Part shown: positions 31,991 through 44,048 of the stretch, in pieces
Position numbering within the stretch: position 1 is the stretch's first letter
Layout of the letters: each line of letters opens with the position of its first letter
Made by a program: the position numbers and the translations under genes
Assembly: GCA_029204225.1 (NCBI GenBank)
Contig: CM055099.1
Location: forward strand, 52,161,298 to 52,225,297
DNA length: 64,000 bases
DNA from: Diphasiastrum complanatum
Lineage: Eukaryota > Streptophyta > Lycopodiopsida > Lycopodiales > Lycopodiaceae
Reading direction: 5' to 3'
Notes under the pieces: model-generated
What the model was told of the DNA's origin: nothing
Database searches by the model: none
The model's input: the letters and a program-made list of their open reading frames with translations, nothing else

Positions 31991-34014
31991 ATCTCTAACT
32001 GCTTCTGTGAATCCTGTGAATTGCCCTCACCAATGCACTCTTGATGGACTATAACACTCTGGATTGCGCAGCGGCTATGGCTGCAGATTAATCTGCTGCT
32101 TTGCTTGCTCGCTCCCTTGCTTATGCTTTCTCCCTCAGGTGCGCGATCCTTTGGCTTTGCTGATATGGCGACGACAGCTTTCGTGAAGATCGAAAGAAAA
32201 AAGCGAAGAAAAGACACATTTCTAGATCTGAGCAGAATAATGCATAGATAAAGGTGTTCTTCGACGTAAGGGCCAAGGACTCTCCCACCTACCCTTAAGC
32301 GTACGGACAGTTCTTGTTGTATTTAAGTAAGGGCCTGTCACCCACCTCTAGTTAGGGCTGATTGCACTCATGCGTAAGGGCCTTGTCACATGAGGCCCAA
32401 GGCCCCACAATTGACGTAATCAGTGGGAGGATTCATCTTTGCATGTTATCCTCTCGGAGATCGAGATCATGCCATAATTTGAAATTTGAACGAGGTGAAT
32501 GGCACTCATTGGTGCAGCCAAGTGATTCATTGTTGCACCCATGTGTTTTTAATTGCTCAAAACGGCCAGGCATTGATGGCAGGCCGACCCAGGGAGGCTG
32601 AGGGAGCGTGGAGGTAAGGGAGCTGGGCAGCTCAACCCAACGGACGGGATCTTTTGATCGCGAGTCCAGGTGAAGCAACAAACGATCCAACCCAATTCGT
32701 TATTGAAGTCAAGAACGGGCCGGGTTTTGCACACACAAAGAGGCCCTAATTACATGACAATTGTAGACATCACATGGAGCAGCCCAATTTTGGGTCTCGA
32801 TATGATATTTGCAAGCCATGTCTCACATGCATCACTTGCAAATTTCGCACTAGCAAGCCGAGTTTGAATTTCAGGATGATTGTTTCTAGTTGGTTCGCAT
32901 ATACCACCAATTGTGTGTGTGTGTGTGATCTCTTTGTTTAAGGGTGTTAACAAGCTCAATTTTATGGCTATGAACGAGGCAAACTTCCAGCATCAAAGTA
33001 TCTGAATACAACTGTCCAAAATATTAGCCCATTCTTGTTCTTTTTTTTGAAGTCTCACCAAATGAGTGAACATGTTGGAACATGTGATACCATTATCATG
33101 ATCCCTTGGTGAATTTGTCTAGATAGATAAAGTGTGAAAGTTTCACTAGAAGTGGCCAAGTTCAATGACGGAAAAACTTGGCACATGTCAGCAGGCTACT
33201 CATGAAGACATCAAATCTTATTGAAAACAATTTACTATCGCTTACATAGATGACAAATTATGACCTTAGGACAACAAAATTTGGAGTACAAAGTGTTTCT
33301 ATCTTGTCGTACCAACACTTGTGCCACATGTAGATCCACTACTACATCACTGGTCACCAACTCAAGCCCATGCTCATGGCCCGCATCTGTAACCAAGATT
33401 CCCACACGTCCAAGCATATCGAATAGATGTCCACATACATCGTCCAAGATCAATCATCGATTCAATGAGAGCTCCAAGCCTCATCCTTGATGTATCTTCC
33501 AAAAAAAGCACTGCACCAAGCCGTTTTGTCCTAACATCATGTCTTGCCAACCCAAAAAGGTGATCCCCACCCATTTCCAATGCTCCAAGCACAAAATTCT
33601 ACCAAGGACTCAATGAATGAATGTACACAAATCTGACCATAGACTATACCTAGATAGATCACCCATCTACCTAAGATACTGATGATGGTTTGCCATTCTG
33701 CATCCAAGCAAATTCAACATCCTTATGCTTGACGTTGCCAACTCTGATTTGACCAATACATACGCTTCTCGGCAAGAAACCTATCTCACCAACATATCCA
33801 TCATGTCATCCAAACCAAAGCAAGTTCATATAAGATCCATTGTCGTGATGATCAACTCACCCACAATCCATAGCATATCAAGTAGGATAGCTCCATCAGA
33901 ATCATGTACCCTATACTATCTAACCCCATCAAGTATCCATTATCCACTGATAGCCCCCCAAAAATATGTCCATTTGTGGTGCAACTGGACTCCAACTGTG
34001 TGTCTTGTGAATGC

Positions 34015-34017
<3 letters not shown>
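31991..34017. other. Upstream region of the FREE1-like gene and intergenic DNA
   Basis: 31991-32220 is probably 5' leader of the minus-strand gene. Nothing else was recognised apart from a short (TG)n near 32918. Two short minus-strand frames at 33235-33592 look mildly protein-like but match no family I know. Confidence 0.45.

Positions 34018-34074
<57 letters not shown>
34018..34074. repeat. (GA)28 microsatellite
   Basis: An uninterrupted GA run of about 57 bp. Confidence 0.95.
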
Positions 34075-34077
<3 letters not shown>

Positions 34078-35060
34078 TAAGATGAGCATTTGTGTTTTAT
34101 GTTTTTCTATTATACATGTATGATGCCTAGATCACTAGCCATGTATAGTATCTCTCCTTGTTAGTTAGATATGTTGTAGAATGCTATGTAAGTCAAAATG
34201 AGCCAGCCTATGGATCTGCACATAGGAAATTGGCCTCCATGCTCTTTTGTAGCTAGTCCCCTTCTTTTCCCTCTTCTCTTTGTTGTAGCATGCATTGTAG
34301 GTGTTAGATATGAACCAATGGCTTTAAGCCAAAGTAGGTAGATTTCCTATTATGTTGAGCCTTGAAACCAAAAAGAGGCCAAGAGCTATGCTCCCAATAT
34401 ACCACACATTTTATCATGCAACCCTCGGTGCAATCCATTTTTTAATTTAGGATGGAACGTTGGTTTCTCACTTAGTAGCTGCAAGGCACACCCCACGTTT
34501 AATCCAATTCCAGAAAAGGGACATCTATGGGCTCTACTCCACCAACAATTTGCCCAAATGATCTTTGCACAAATTTGAAGAACCAAGAACAAGAGCAACA
34601 ATGCCTAGACAAAGATGTCATGTAGGCCAAAGAATGAAAGTCACCATGTCCAATATATTTTGTCATTAAAAAAAAAAGCCCAGAAAAAAAAGAATCAACA
34701 TCGATTTCATTACACTCTAGAAAATTAATATCAATATCATCATCCTTGAGAATATTAAGAGCATATGACGATTGTCTGAGGTAGGAGTTTTTCCTTCATA
34801 CTTGTTACTGCTCTAGGTAATTGTATGTTCTCCAAGCTTCTCCTTGGAATCTAATGTGCCAATTTGAAAGCGTAATTCTTTCTTCTTCCAATGAACTATT
34901 GCATTTGCTTGATATAGCTAGGGTTTGCCAATCGGAACAGAATAATTCACTTGGTCGACTAGGCGAATTGTTATAAATCAGACTCGATCTAATTTATTTG
35001 TATAAGCTTCAAATGTGATTTTGTAATTAATGTACAACTACTTAGTTTACTGTATTTGGT
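34075..35060. other. Intergenic, nothing recognised
   Basis: AT-rich sequence without a supported gene or repeat boundary. Confidence 0.4.
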
Positions 35061-35426
35061 TGTTACCGAGACTTGACCCGCCATCGACATATCAGTTGGG
35101 CATTTGTCCCGTAACCGGCTACTTGGGCTAGCCGAGTAGCCACATTGGCAAGAAATTAGCCTGTATAGTAGATTTTGGTTTCGTTATGCTATACTCGAGG
35201 TCATGTCTCGATTTTTTAGTTATTTAGGCCATTTTGGCCCTTATTCTGGTAGGCCAGTTTTAGGACACCTGTCCTTTCATGCAGTTGGTGTGTTTCCCAT
35301 ATGTACAATGTTTTTTTGTAATCTTTTAAATTTTGTTGTGCCATCTTTGAGAGCTTGTGAGGAGAGGCTATGGTGATTGATTGATGTGATCTACATACTG
35401 CACTAGATCCTAATGAGATTTTAACA
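35061..35426 (+). repeat. Probable LTR followed by a tRNA-iMet primer site
   Basis: The end ...GAGATTTTAACA is followed at once by TGGTATCAGAGCGG (35427-35440), a classical primer site. A TG start at 35061 (TGTTACCGAG) would give a 366-bp LTR, but that boundary is a guess. About 400 bp of possible leader and gag remnant follow (open frame 35426-35623). No second LTR was found, so this is a truncated element, probably copia. Confidence 0.6.
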
Positions 35427-35440
35427 TGGTATCAGAGCGG

Positions 35441-36719
35441 CAGGGTGATGCAGGTATGCATGATCCAGTGGAGCCATTGTCGGCATCTTTCACTAGAAAA
35501 AATAGCACTGAGAGTATCTCTAGAAAAAGGACACCGTACGGGGGGTGCAAGTGGTCCAGATGGCAGGAAGTGACAAAGTTCCTTCTATCGGAGCTTCAAA
35601 GAATATCTGAACGATTGTCATAAGATGAAGAATTCCAAGAGAAACTTGTAGTTTCGGTGGTGCTAGGAGCCAGGAGAGGCAGGCGATTCTTCGACAATCA
35701 GCTTGGATAGCAAGATGGTGACCAGGATGGAATACATCATGCGTGAGCATAGTATGTGGATGGTGAGTCCATTGGGGTGGCACTCAAGGAGATGCTACAT
35801 CCTACAGTGGCATTGTTGTTGGGGATAGGCCTTTACTAACTAGTTTAGTTGTCATTTTAGTTGTTTTTGTCTATTTTAGTGATTTTTAGGTGGCTTTGGG
35901 ATAGTATAGACTTGTTTTTGCTTTCTTTTTGTGTGTCTGTTGGAAGCTAGCGGAGGAGGTGTTTGGATGTAGTGGAGACCTGAAACAGCCTCTAAGGGCT
36001 TAACAAATCATCATACCCACCAAAAAATCTCAAAAAATCGACAAATCTACATTTTTTGAGGGAAAAAGTGAGCTAAAAACCTATTAGATTTTATTTCTCT
36101 CTAACCAGTGGATAAGAACTCTCGCATGACTAGCAGCAACCTGAGGACACTATCTTTGCCCTGCATAGAAGCCTGCGAGAGTTAGAGATAAGCTCACAGA
36201 CGAGTCTGCGAGAGTTCATCTTGTTCCAATAAGTTGTAAAGTGGTTCCAAGTGCTAAAAAAAATTGGAAAATCAACAAAACAAGAGAACCCGTAACTCTT
36301 GCCAACAATTCCATTGAGTCCAGAAAGTCAATTTCCATAAGTGATCAAGTTTGTGAGAGTAATTTGAAGTAATGATGAATCTACAAGCCAAAAAGTGACC
36401 AAAAACATCATCAGACATCAATAACTCAACCTTTCCCACTCTATACAATGCAAGATCCATACCAAATCCAGCTTCGATTAAGAGGACGAGAGTTAGTTTC
36501 TAGCAGATCACAAAATCTAGAGTTTTTTTACTGCAAAACAATATAAAAAACTCTCGCACAGCCAACCCTTGCATGAGTAGCTCTCACAAATAGAATCAAT
36601 AGCAATATCTGAAATTATTAGGCCAATTAGAACAAGAATCAAATAAAAATTAAGGAAAAACCACCAAAAAATGGCTAAAATCTCACCAATAGCAATTAAA
36701 ACTAATCAGATCTTCACAG
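35441..36719. other. Retroelement remnant and sequence rich in CTCTCGCA words
   Basis: No gene is seen. Between 36110 and 36600 the word CTCTCGCA or its complement TGCGAGAG recurs about six times in diverged context, resembling the word-repeat leaders of the gypsy elements in this window. Confidence 0.45.
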
Positions 36720-38186
36720 ATCAAGGTTGCATTCTCTACATCCATCAAGATCCAGTAACCCTGGACTCCCTCAACGAACGAATCTGAGATCAGGACGATC
36801 AGTAGCAGGAGGAGTTGGAAATCAAGCACCAAACCTCCCAAGAGTTGCAGCCACGTGGATTGAAGCAGGACCAGGACTAGCAGCAATGGATTCAATGAAA
36901 AAATCTTCTTCTTCAAAACCCTCAGGCACGGTGGCGTCGAACTGCTTTGGTGATTTCGCAGCTTGGTCGACCCGAAGTGTGGCTGGGCTGTCGTCAACTT
37001 GAAGTGGCTGGCATGAATCTTCAAAACTGACAGGAGTGTCATGGATTTGTTCGAATCCTCTTTCAGGGGATTGGAGTTCAAAGGGCGCAGGGCTCTGGGG
37101 CATTTCAAAAACTTTAGAAGCCCCAAGGGGGTCAGAATCATCGAACATATCCATGAAATATTGCGTGTTTGGTTATATAGCTTCGGTGTGTGGTGCTGAG
37201 GTGGCCTGGGCAATTGTGATGGGAATGGTAGCCCCAATGGTCACAAACTGTCCTTGAGTGAAAGCAGAGACGAGGGAAGCATCAGAGACGGGGGGAATAG
37301 GAAGTTCAATGCGAACAGCAGTAGGGGGTGGAAGTGCAGCTGCTAACGATGTATGCCTAGTACGACGTCGTGATGCGGAAGGCGAGTCAGGAATGACGAT
37401 CTCGTTGCATGGACGCCGTTGAATATGTGAACTGGAGACCTAGTGAGACGACTCAGCCGGTGCTTCTTCATAGACCGAAAGCACAGAATCCAGGTGGAAG
37501 CCATGGATTTTGTTTTCCAGGTGAGAGTCGGCTAGAAGAGACAACAAGGAACCAGCAGCGAACTGCTGCTTAGTATTGCTCTTAATAGATCATTTGAGAT
37601 CACCAGAAACAGTATTGAACCAGTTATATGGTTCAAGAGGGGCTTTGGCTATCTTGGTATATGAGTCAACTATCCTATGGAGGATCTGTGAAGTGATGCG
37701 GTCTTTCCTGAGGTTGCCAACCATCAAGAAGTTGTTCAGGAGCTGGGCAGCAGCGTGTATGATAGGCTTAGTGATGGCATCGAGGAGGTATCCATCATTG
37801 GTCCAGTGCAGATCATTGGTTAAGTCGATGTAAGCCTTAATAGCCTGTTTGGCCTGCTTATGATTGGGTGAGGCTTGTGTTCCAGATGCTATACCTATGG
37901 CAGCAAGGGTGGCCTCAGTGACGTGCAACTTGTGTGTTGCTCCCTAAAAGGTGATATAAACTTTGGATTTCTCTTCCTTCCACGTACTGAAGACAAGAGT
38001 GATGAAATCCATGTTGATTCTCAAAAAGGATCTCTCATTAATATCCATTGCGGTAAGTAGAGGCTCCACAAGAGTCATCCATTGAGTGACCATGCTTGTG
38101 CTAGGAAGGATCATGATGTCCATTGCAGATGGGACATCACGATGGATAGTATAACGCGGAGACTGGGACATATATGTGGAAGACAT
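36720..38186 (-). pseudogene. Extra ORF (aORF) remnant of a second Athila/Tat-like element (E)
   Basis: The minus-strand reading starts MSSTYMSQSPRYT at 38186 and continues with breaks near 37945, 37590, 37440 and 37160. It aligns with the N-terminal domain of the element C extra ORF: FSTWKEEKSKVYITF against YSTYSDEFQTFRIT, LAAIGI against LQSIGF, and TNDGYLLDAITKP against TNDGIAIRLITDP. A Pro/Ser-rich linker follows, ending about 36820. The coiled coil and C-terminal domain are not seen, so it is truncated. It lies about 740 bp downstream of the E integrase, in the same order as in C. Confidence 0.7.
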
Positions 38187-38928
38187 GATGATCAGAAATG
38201 AAAAGTAAGATGCGCGAAAGTATATCAGAAAGCAGTTCAGGAAGTTTGGAAGGCTTTGGTCGCGGGAAAAATTCACAAGAGCTTCGCTAGCACAAGTGAG
38301 GAATGAATCGAATTTACTGTGAAAATAGGCTATAAAAATCTCGGCGAAGGTTTCTAGGGATCTGAACCTATCAAGCGAATGTTGTCCATGGCTAGCGAAG
38401 GATGAACCTTCGCCCAAGAGGGTCCTTCGCCCAGGTACTGTCATAAATGCAATTTTTCACAATCTGAACCTATAGCCAATCTAATTTTGACATTTTAAGA
38501 TCATCCAGCATGTCAGCGAAGGTTCATAATGAGGGTAAGGTGCTCGGCGAAGGTTCCCAGAATGGCATATTGCTGATCATTCGCCTAGCTCCAAAAATGA
38601 ATTTTTCCTGGCCAAGAACCTTCGCCCACCTCAAATTAGATAAATCTGAAGTGGATGTACAGTCTGAGAGCTCAACAAAGGTCTTTGATACTGTATAGGC
38701 CAAATCTGACCAAAACAATGAGTTTCTAAGTCATTTTTCATCAAAAATATTGTTCTTCCTTTTTCCCATGCTCATGACTTTTCAGACTTTTGCTCATCAG
38801 TGTTTTCTCATTTTTTATTTTCATCATTTTTTTTTTTCTATTGTCTTTTTCAAAAAAAAAAAAACTCTAAACAATCAAATATTGAAAACAACAAATTGAA
38901 AAACAAATAATTTAAAAAATCTTTGAGA

Positions 38929-40775
38929 TCAGGCTTGTTGATCTGGCGGAGCAGGCTGCCAAAACTTGCGTAATCGGTTGCCATTCACCGGAGTATCAAA
39001 TTGTTTTCCATCCAAGTGCTCAAGAATTATTGTGCCATAGTTCAAGATTTCCTTCACTTTATACGGGCCTTCACCGGTAAACTTCAATTTTCCCTTGATT
39101 AGCTTGGTTTTGTACATCAATGCAAGATCTCCTACTTTTAGATCCTTTTTGTGCAATCAACGATCGTGCCATGCCTTGAGGCGGGCTTTCTCTGCTGCTA
39201 ATGCATGAACTGCCATCAATCAGGTCACAAAAAATCTTCCAGTAAATACTTTATTGTATGATTAACAAAGTGTGTACCCCGATCACTGACAATCTCGATC
39301 GGACATCCAAATATGATTATAATATTTTCATAGAGAAATTTGGCCGTAGATTTTGCATCAGCAAGTTTGACAACTTTGGCTTCAACCCACTTGGTCATAT
39401 AATCAGTTGTTACGATAATGTATCTGGCCTGAGATCCTTGCGCGGCAGAATGAATAGGACCACCATAATCTAGTTCCCATTTTTCAAACGGTGCTTGCGA
39501 TAAAACTGGATGTAAGGGTTCATAATTCTGTCGAGTAGGCCATCGTGCTCGTTGGCAAACATTACATGTCTGAATAAAATTTTTTGTGTCCTTATGAAGC
39601 ATAGGCCACCAACAACCTGATTGCAAAAGTTTGCGAACAGTAGTATCTGTAGAGAAGTGTCCTCCACTCATGCCATCATGTGAAAACATGATTAAATATG
39701 GTACTTCATGCGGTAAAACACATCTACGTAGAATATTGTCTGATCCACGACGATACAATTGTTCTGCAATCAATTGATAAGGTTGAGTCTTATGAATCAA
39801 TTTCCTCTTCTGTACTTTTGTCAAAGAGTCATTTGGTTGTCCTAGCATCAGGTACTCAACAATATCCGCTGCCCACTCAAGTACTGCTTCTACATAGAAC
39901 AATGCAGCATCTGATAATTTATCATCCACTTCAGTATTAATTGGTGCGGATTCGATTCGCGAAACGTGATCGGCTAGATAATGTTGCTTCCCCTTTCGAA
40001 CCACAATTTGAAAGTCAAATTCAGTCAATTTGCAATACGTCCAGTATTGCATGTCTTGTTTACCAAGTAAAGTAATCTGTATAAAATGCGAAGTGCGTTT
40101 CCATGAGGTAGTGACAAAATTTTTGAACAGAAAAAATCATGGCTAACGCTTCACGTTCTGTTGTTGAATAATTTTTCTCCGGATTTGTAAGTTGTCTGCT
40201 TGCAAATCGTATAGAATAATCTTTCTTATTATCACCTGGCTGCGTCAAAACTGATCCAATGGCATATTTCGAAGCATCCGTGTGAACATGAAATTCAATC
40301 ATCTAATCTGGAGAACGCAGTATTGGTGCTGAAGTTAATGCTTTTTTTAATTTTTCAAAGGCTTCTAAGGTCTACTGTCCAAATAGGAACAATAATCAGT
40401 TTGTATATAGGTCGTGCTAAATCTGAAAAGAAGATAATAAAAATGCGATAGTAGTTCGCATGACCCATAAACACATAAACTCCACGAATTGTTGTTGGCG
40501 GTGGCAATTCCACAATAATCTTGATTTTAGAATGATCCGTGGCAATACCATGTCTTGATATCACATGGCCAAGCACAACTCCGTGAGAAACTCATATTTG
40601 GCATTTTTCTGGATTTAGATAAATTTGATATTTGCGACATCCTTCAAATACTTTCTCCAATCAATCCAGGTAGTCTACATCTGTACTATGGACTCCCAGG
40701 TCATCCAAGTAAATTTCAAGAAACTTCTGTAGATAATCTCTAAAAGCAAATTGCATTACTCTTTGGAACGAAGAG
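38929..40775 (-). pseudogene. Element E pol remnant: RT end, RNase H, integrase
   Basis: On the minus strand: RT tail with LGHVISRHGIATD (about 40575-40530), RNase H with FHVHTDASKYAIGSVLTQPG and TTEREALAMIFSVQKF (40302-40060), then integrase with the intact zinc-site words GGHFS and TCNVCQ and core words TTDYMTKWVEAK and SDRGTHFVN. A gap at about 39225-39160 removes the stretch with the catalytic Glu. The C-terminal domain (KVGDLALMYKTKLIKGKL, NGNRLRKFW) ends at 38929. It is a relative of element C and shows what C has lost. Frame breaks make it inactive, and no LTR was located. Confidence 0.88.
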
Positions 40776-40939
40776 ATAAGTAAAAGAGATGTACTGTTGT
40801 CCCACATCTAGTTAGTTTTACCGGTTAGTGCTAGCATAACCAAACCCAAGCCCCATTGAATATACTCATTTATCCCAACTGCTCACTGAAAACTCTACAT
40901 TTATGAGGAGTAAACACTGCCTGAGCTTCAGTGGCCACT

Positions 40940-40976
40940 CATTCTGTTACTTATAAACCATGCCATGCCATTCACA

Positions 40977-41058
<82 letters not shown>

Positions 41059-41103
41059 GCTTCATTCTGTTACTTATAAACCATGCCATGCCATTCCAGT
41101 GTA

Positions 41104-41149
<46 letters not shown>
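40940..41149. repeat. Duplicated 34-bp unit with (TG)n and (GA)n tracts
   Basis: A 34-bp sequence starting CATTCTGTTACTTATAAACC occurs at 40940-40973 and 41063-41096. The first copy is followed by (TG)15(GA)21 (40983-41052), the second by (GA)21 (41107-41149). Confidence 0.9.
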
Positions 41150-41151
<2 letters not shown>

Positions 41152-44048
41152 CCTTAAGCTCAATGTGCATACAAAGCAATTGTGATAATTACGAAAAAGA
41201 ATATTTAGATCTTACAACTCTTGGTCTTCGACATCCTCTCCTACAAATACGATGCGAGTCAGTCATCTTCTCCCCCGTTGGCTTAAACGGCTAAAGATAA
41301 CCACACATTTAAACTCACGTCTTCTTAGAAAAGACATTTAAAATATGTTTAAATTTGAAATTTTGATTTTGATTTTTTAATTTTTTTTGTTTTCAAGTTT
41401 AGTTCTAGATTTTATGATTTTATATTTTTATAGTTTGCAGTTTTTTCCAAATAATATAGTCACAAAAGTAGTGATTATACATAACATATACACAGCCTGG
41501 CAACGCCATTTGCAACGCCAAGTGAGGAGCAAGCTCCCCACTACACAACAATTGGGATTCCTGTCTAAAAGTGTTGTGCTGAACAAAACAAAACACTTTT
41601 GGACAAAAATAACACTCAATTTTGATACTAAAATTTTAAAATCCATATATACAAAATAATGATTATAGGATTCAAATTTCAAATTTAAAACATTAAAAAT
41701 CAAAACTAAACTAGAATCATAAACTTTAGAATCATGAATTAAAATTAAACATTTAAAAAAAATAAACATATTTTAAATAATTTCTGAAAACATTCAACAA
41801 CAAACTTATCCTATCCCCATGATATTTAATTTTGAATTTTGCAATCATCATCTCATAACTTAGAAGTGCCTCACAAAGCAATAATTTACAATCAACAATC
41901 AAATACATCAATCCGACTGAAATAATTCTAAAAAAATTAACCTCTCTCTCATACATTAAAAAAAACAAACATCTCAAGTTGACACACATAGAAAGACAAA
42001 TATCTCAAGTTGACACATTCTCTCAAAGAATTTCTCAGTCATGATCGACAATCAAATACATCAACGATTAAAATCACCACATCAATGACTTTTTTAAAAT
42101 CAATATATTTTTTAGTATTTTTGAAAAAACAAATATCTCAAGTTAACAAGTTCTCTAGAATTTTCTCAACCCAAATGTAACATGATATTAAATGGTAAAA
42201 CTTTCAAAACTTATAGTTTCATTATATATACAATACTTCAAAAAAACTGATGTGGCACAAAGAATTAAAAATGGTACAAGATCAACTGATGCAGCAGTTT
42301 GACCTACTACAGCTTGTAATAGGCTACCCAATTGCAAAAAGATAAGGCAGTAACAGGTCTCTCGTGTCATCAACTTCCTACAATCATTATCCACTTCGAG
42401 TTGGCACTAATTAATATTTGAGTTCAATATTTTTTATGGGCATCTCTTCGTTGCTATGAACTCTCCTACGAACTGAAACCTGTGCCAATCTTATTCATTG
42501 TTTCTCATGCACCTCAGCAAGTGAATTCCTAATGGGAAGTTAGCAAACGACTTATTTGCGTAGCATGGTATAAGGAATACAAGTATCATAAATAACTCTT
42601 AATTCAGAGTCAATCATTCAGCCTCATGAAAATTATACGAATCTAAGTCTTCCATAGGTGCCTAGTCTGACCAGTATATTGACCCTCAGTGCGTATTTGA
42701 TAAATTGGTTTGTCACTTTTTCCTCTCTAAAGTGAGTCTAACTGATGTCCTAAGGTTAGTCCAGATATTGGATTTCATCTGGGCATGACAAACAACCAAC
42801 AAGAAGGCCATGTTCTACAGATCTGAATATTTGCCACTTTTAAGTTTCTAATGTATAAGCAAGAAATGTAGATGCACAAAAACTACTCCCACATTCTGAA
42901 ACAATGCAGAAAAGCTGCATGGACAGACACAACTCGCTGTTGACCACTGCATGCAAATAAACCTAAATGCTATCAACATAATTTTGCACAGAAAAGACAA
43001 TCATTACCTCTACCTGAGTAAGTTCTGAGGAACAGAAAGTCCTCAGCTAGATAGAAGTGGCAATCCTGATTTTTTAGCTTGAAGATGAACTACCAACATT
43101 CACAAAATTTCACTCCCAAAAGATTCCTAATACACTACATAAGCATTGACAACACCATCACAAACAGTCTAAATTATGTGGTAGCAGAAATATGACAAGC
43201 ATGTTAGAAACCACTTCAAGCAAAGTTCCAACATTGTTGCATCCATGGTAGGGCAGGAGATGCTAGGAAACGTACTCCACATCTAACAAACAAACTCCCA
43301 GCTGGCATCTGCCACTGGAACCATATGCATAGCTTATTGTCTGATTCTTTAGCTTAATTTAAGAAAAAAATAAGGTATGTCGTAGAAGGTACAATTTTAC
43401 TACAATCAATTTGTGCCTTCAAGTATATGACTTTTCTGAACTACCACCAAGACTCGGAAAAATCTGTGGAATGTTTGATAGCAGACACAAGATACTTCAT
43501 CTTGGCAGCCCACTGGTAGAGATTATGTAGGTCCACAACTAGGATGCTTTGCATCTTTAGAAAAGCCAATTTGCTAATCAGATAAGAGAACCCACCTTTT
43601 AGAGAATCTCTCAAGTTTTCAAAGATGTGGTCTTGATTAAAAATAACCTACAGGATGTGAACCTAGATGCAGTATGCCATTAATAATATATTAACATCAA
43701 TGGAGTTATTGTCTAAGCAGGACAAACCAAAATGTATATTACCACCATACTTATACAAGATCTCCAACTTTTCACAAGCTTACCAGCCACTTTATGAAGT
43801 GCTCCACCTCGCCCTTTTGACTTTACTTTCGAAAGGAGTAATTATGAGATAGGATCCATTTGTACATGTCGATGTAAAGTCTAGGACAGTACCCGAACAT
43901 AAAGTCACATTGCAAACTCAACTGTATGTGGCCCACCCACGAAGTATCAGATCGTCTCATTCATAGCCTGTAGTAAATACTACAACATCCCTACTCATGT
44001 CATCGGTGCCCAGAGTAGGCGCAGGTCACATCTGCGTGATGAAATTGT
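41150..44048. other. AT-rich intergenic DNA and 3' flank of the APRL gene
   Basis: No gene recognised. The last few hundred bases before 44049 are expected to hold the 3' UTR of the minus-strand APRL gene, though no clear AATAAA was found there. Confidence 0.45.
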
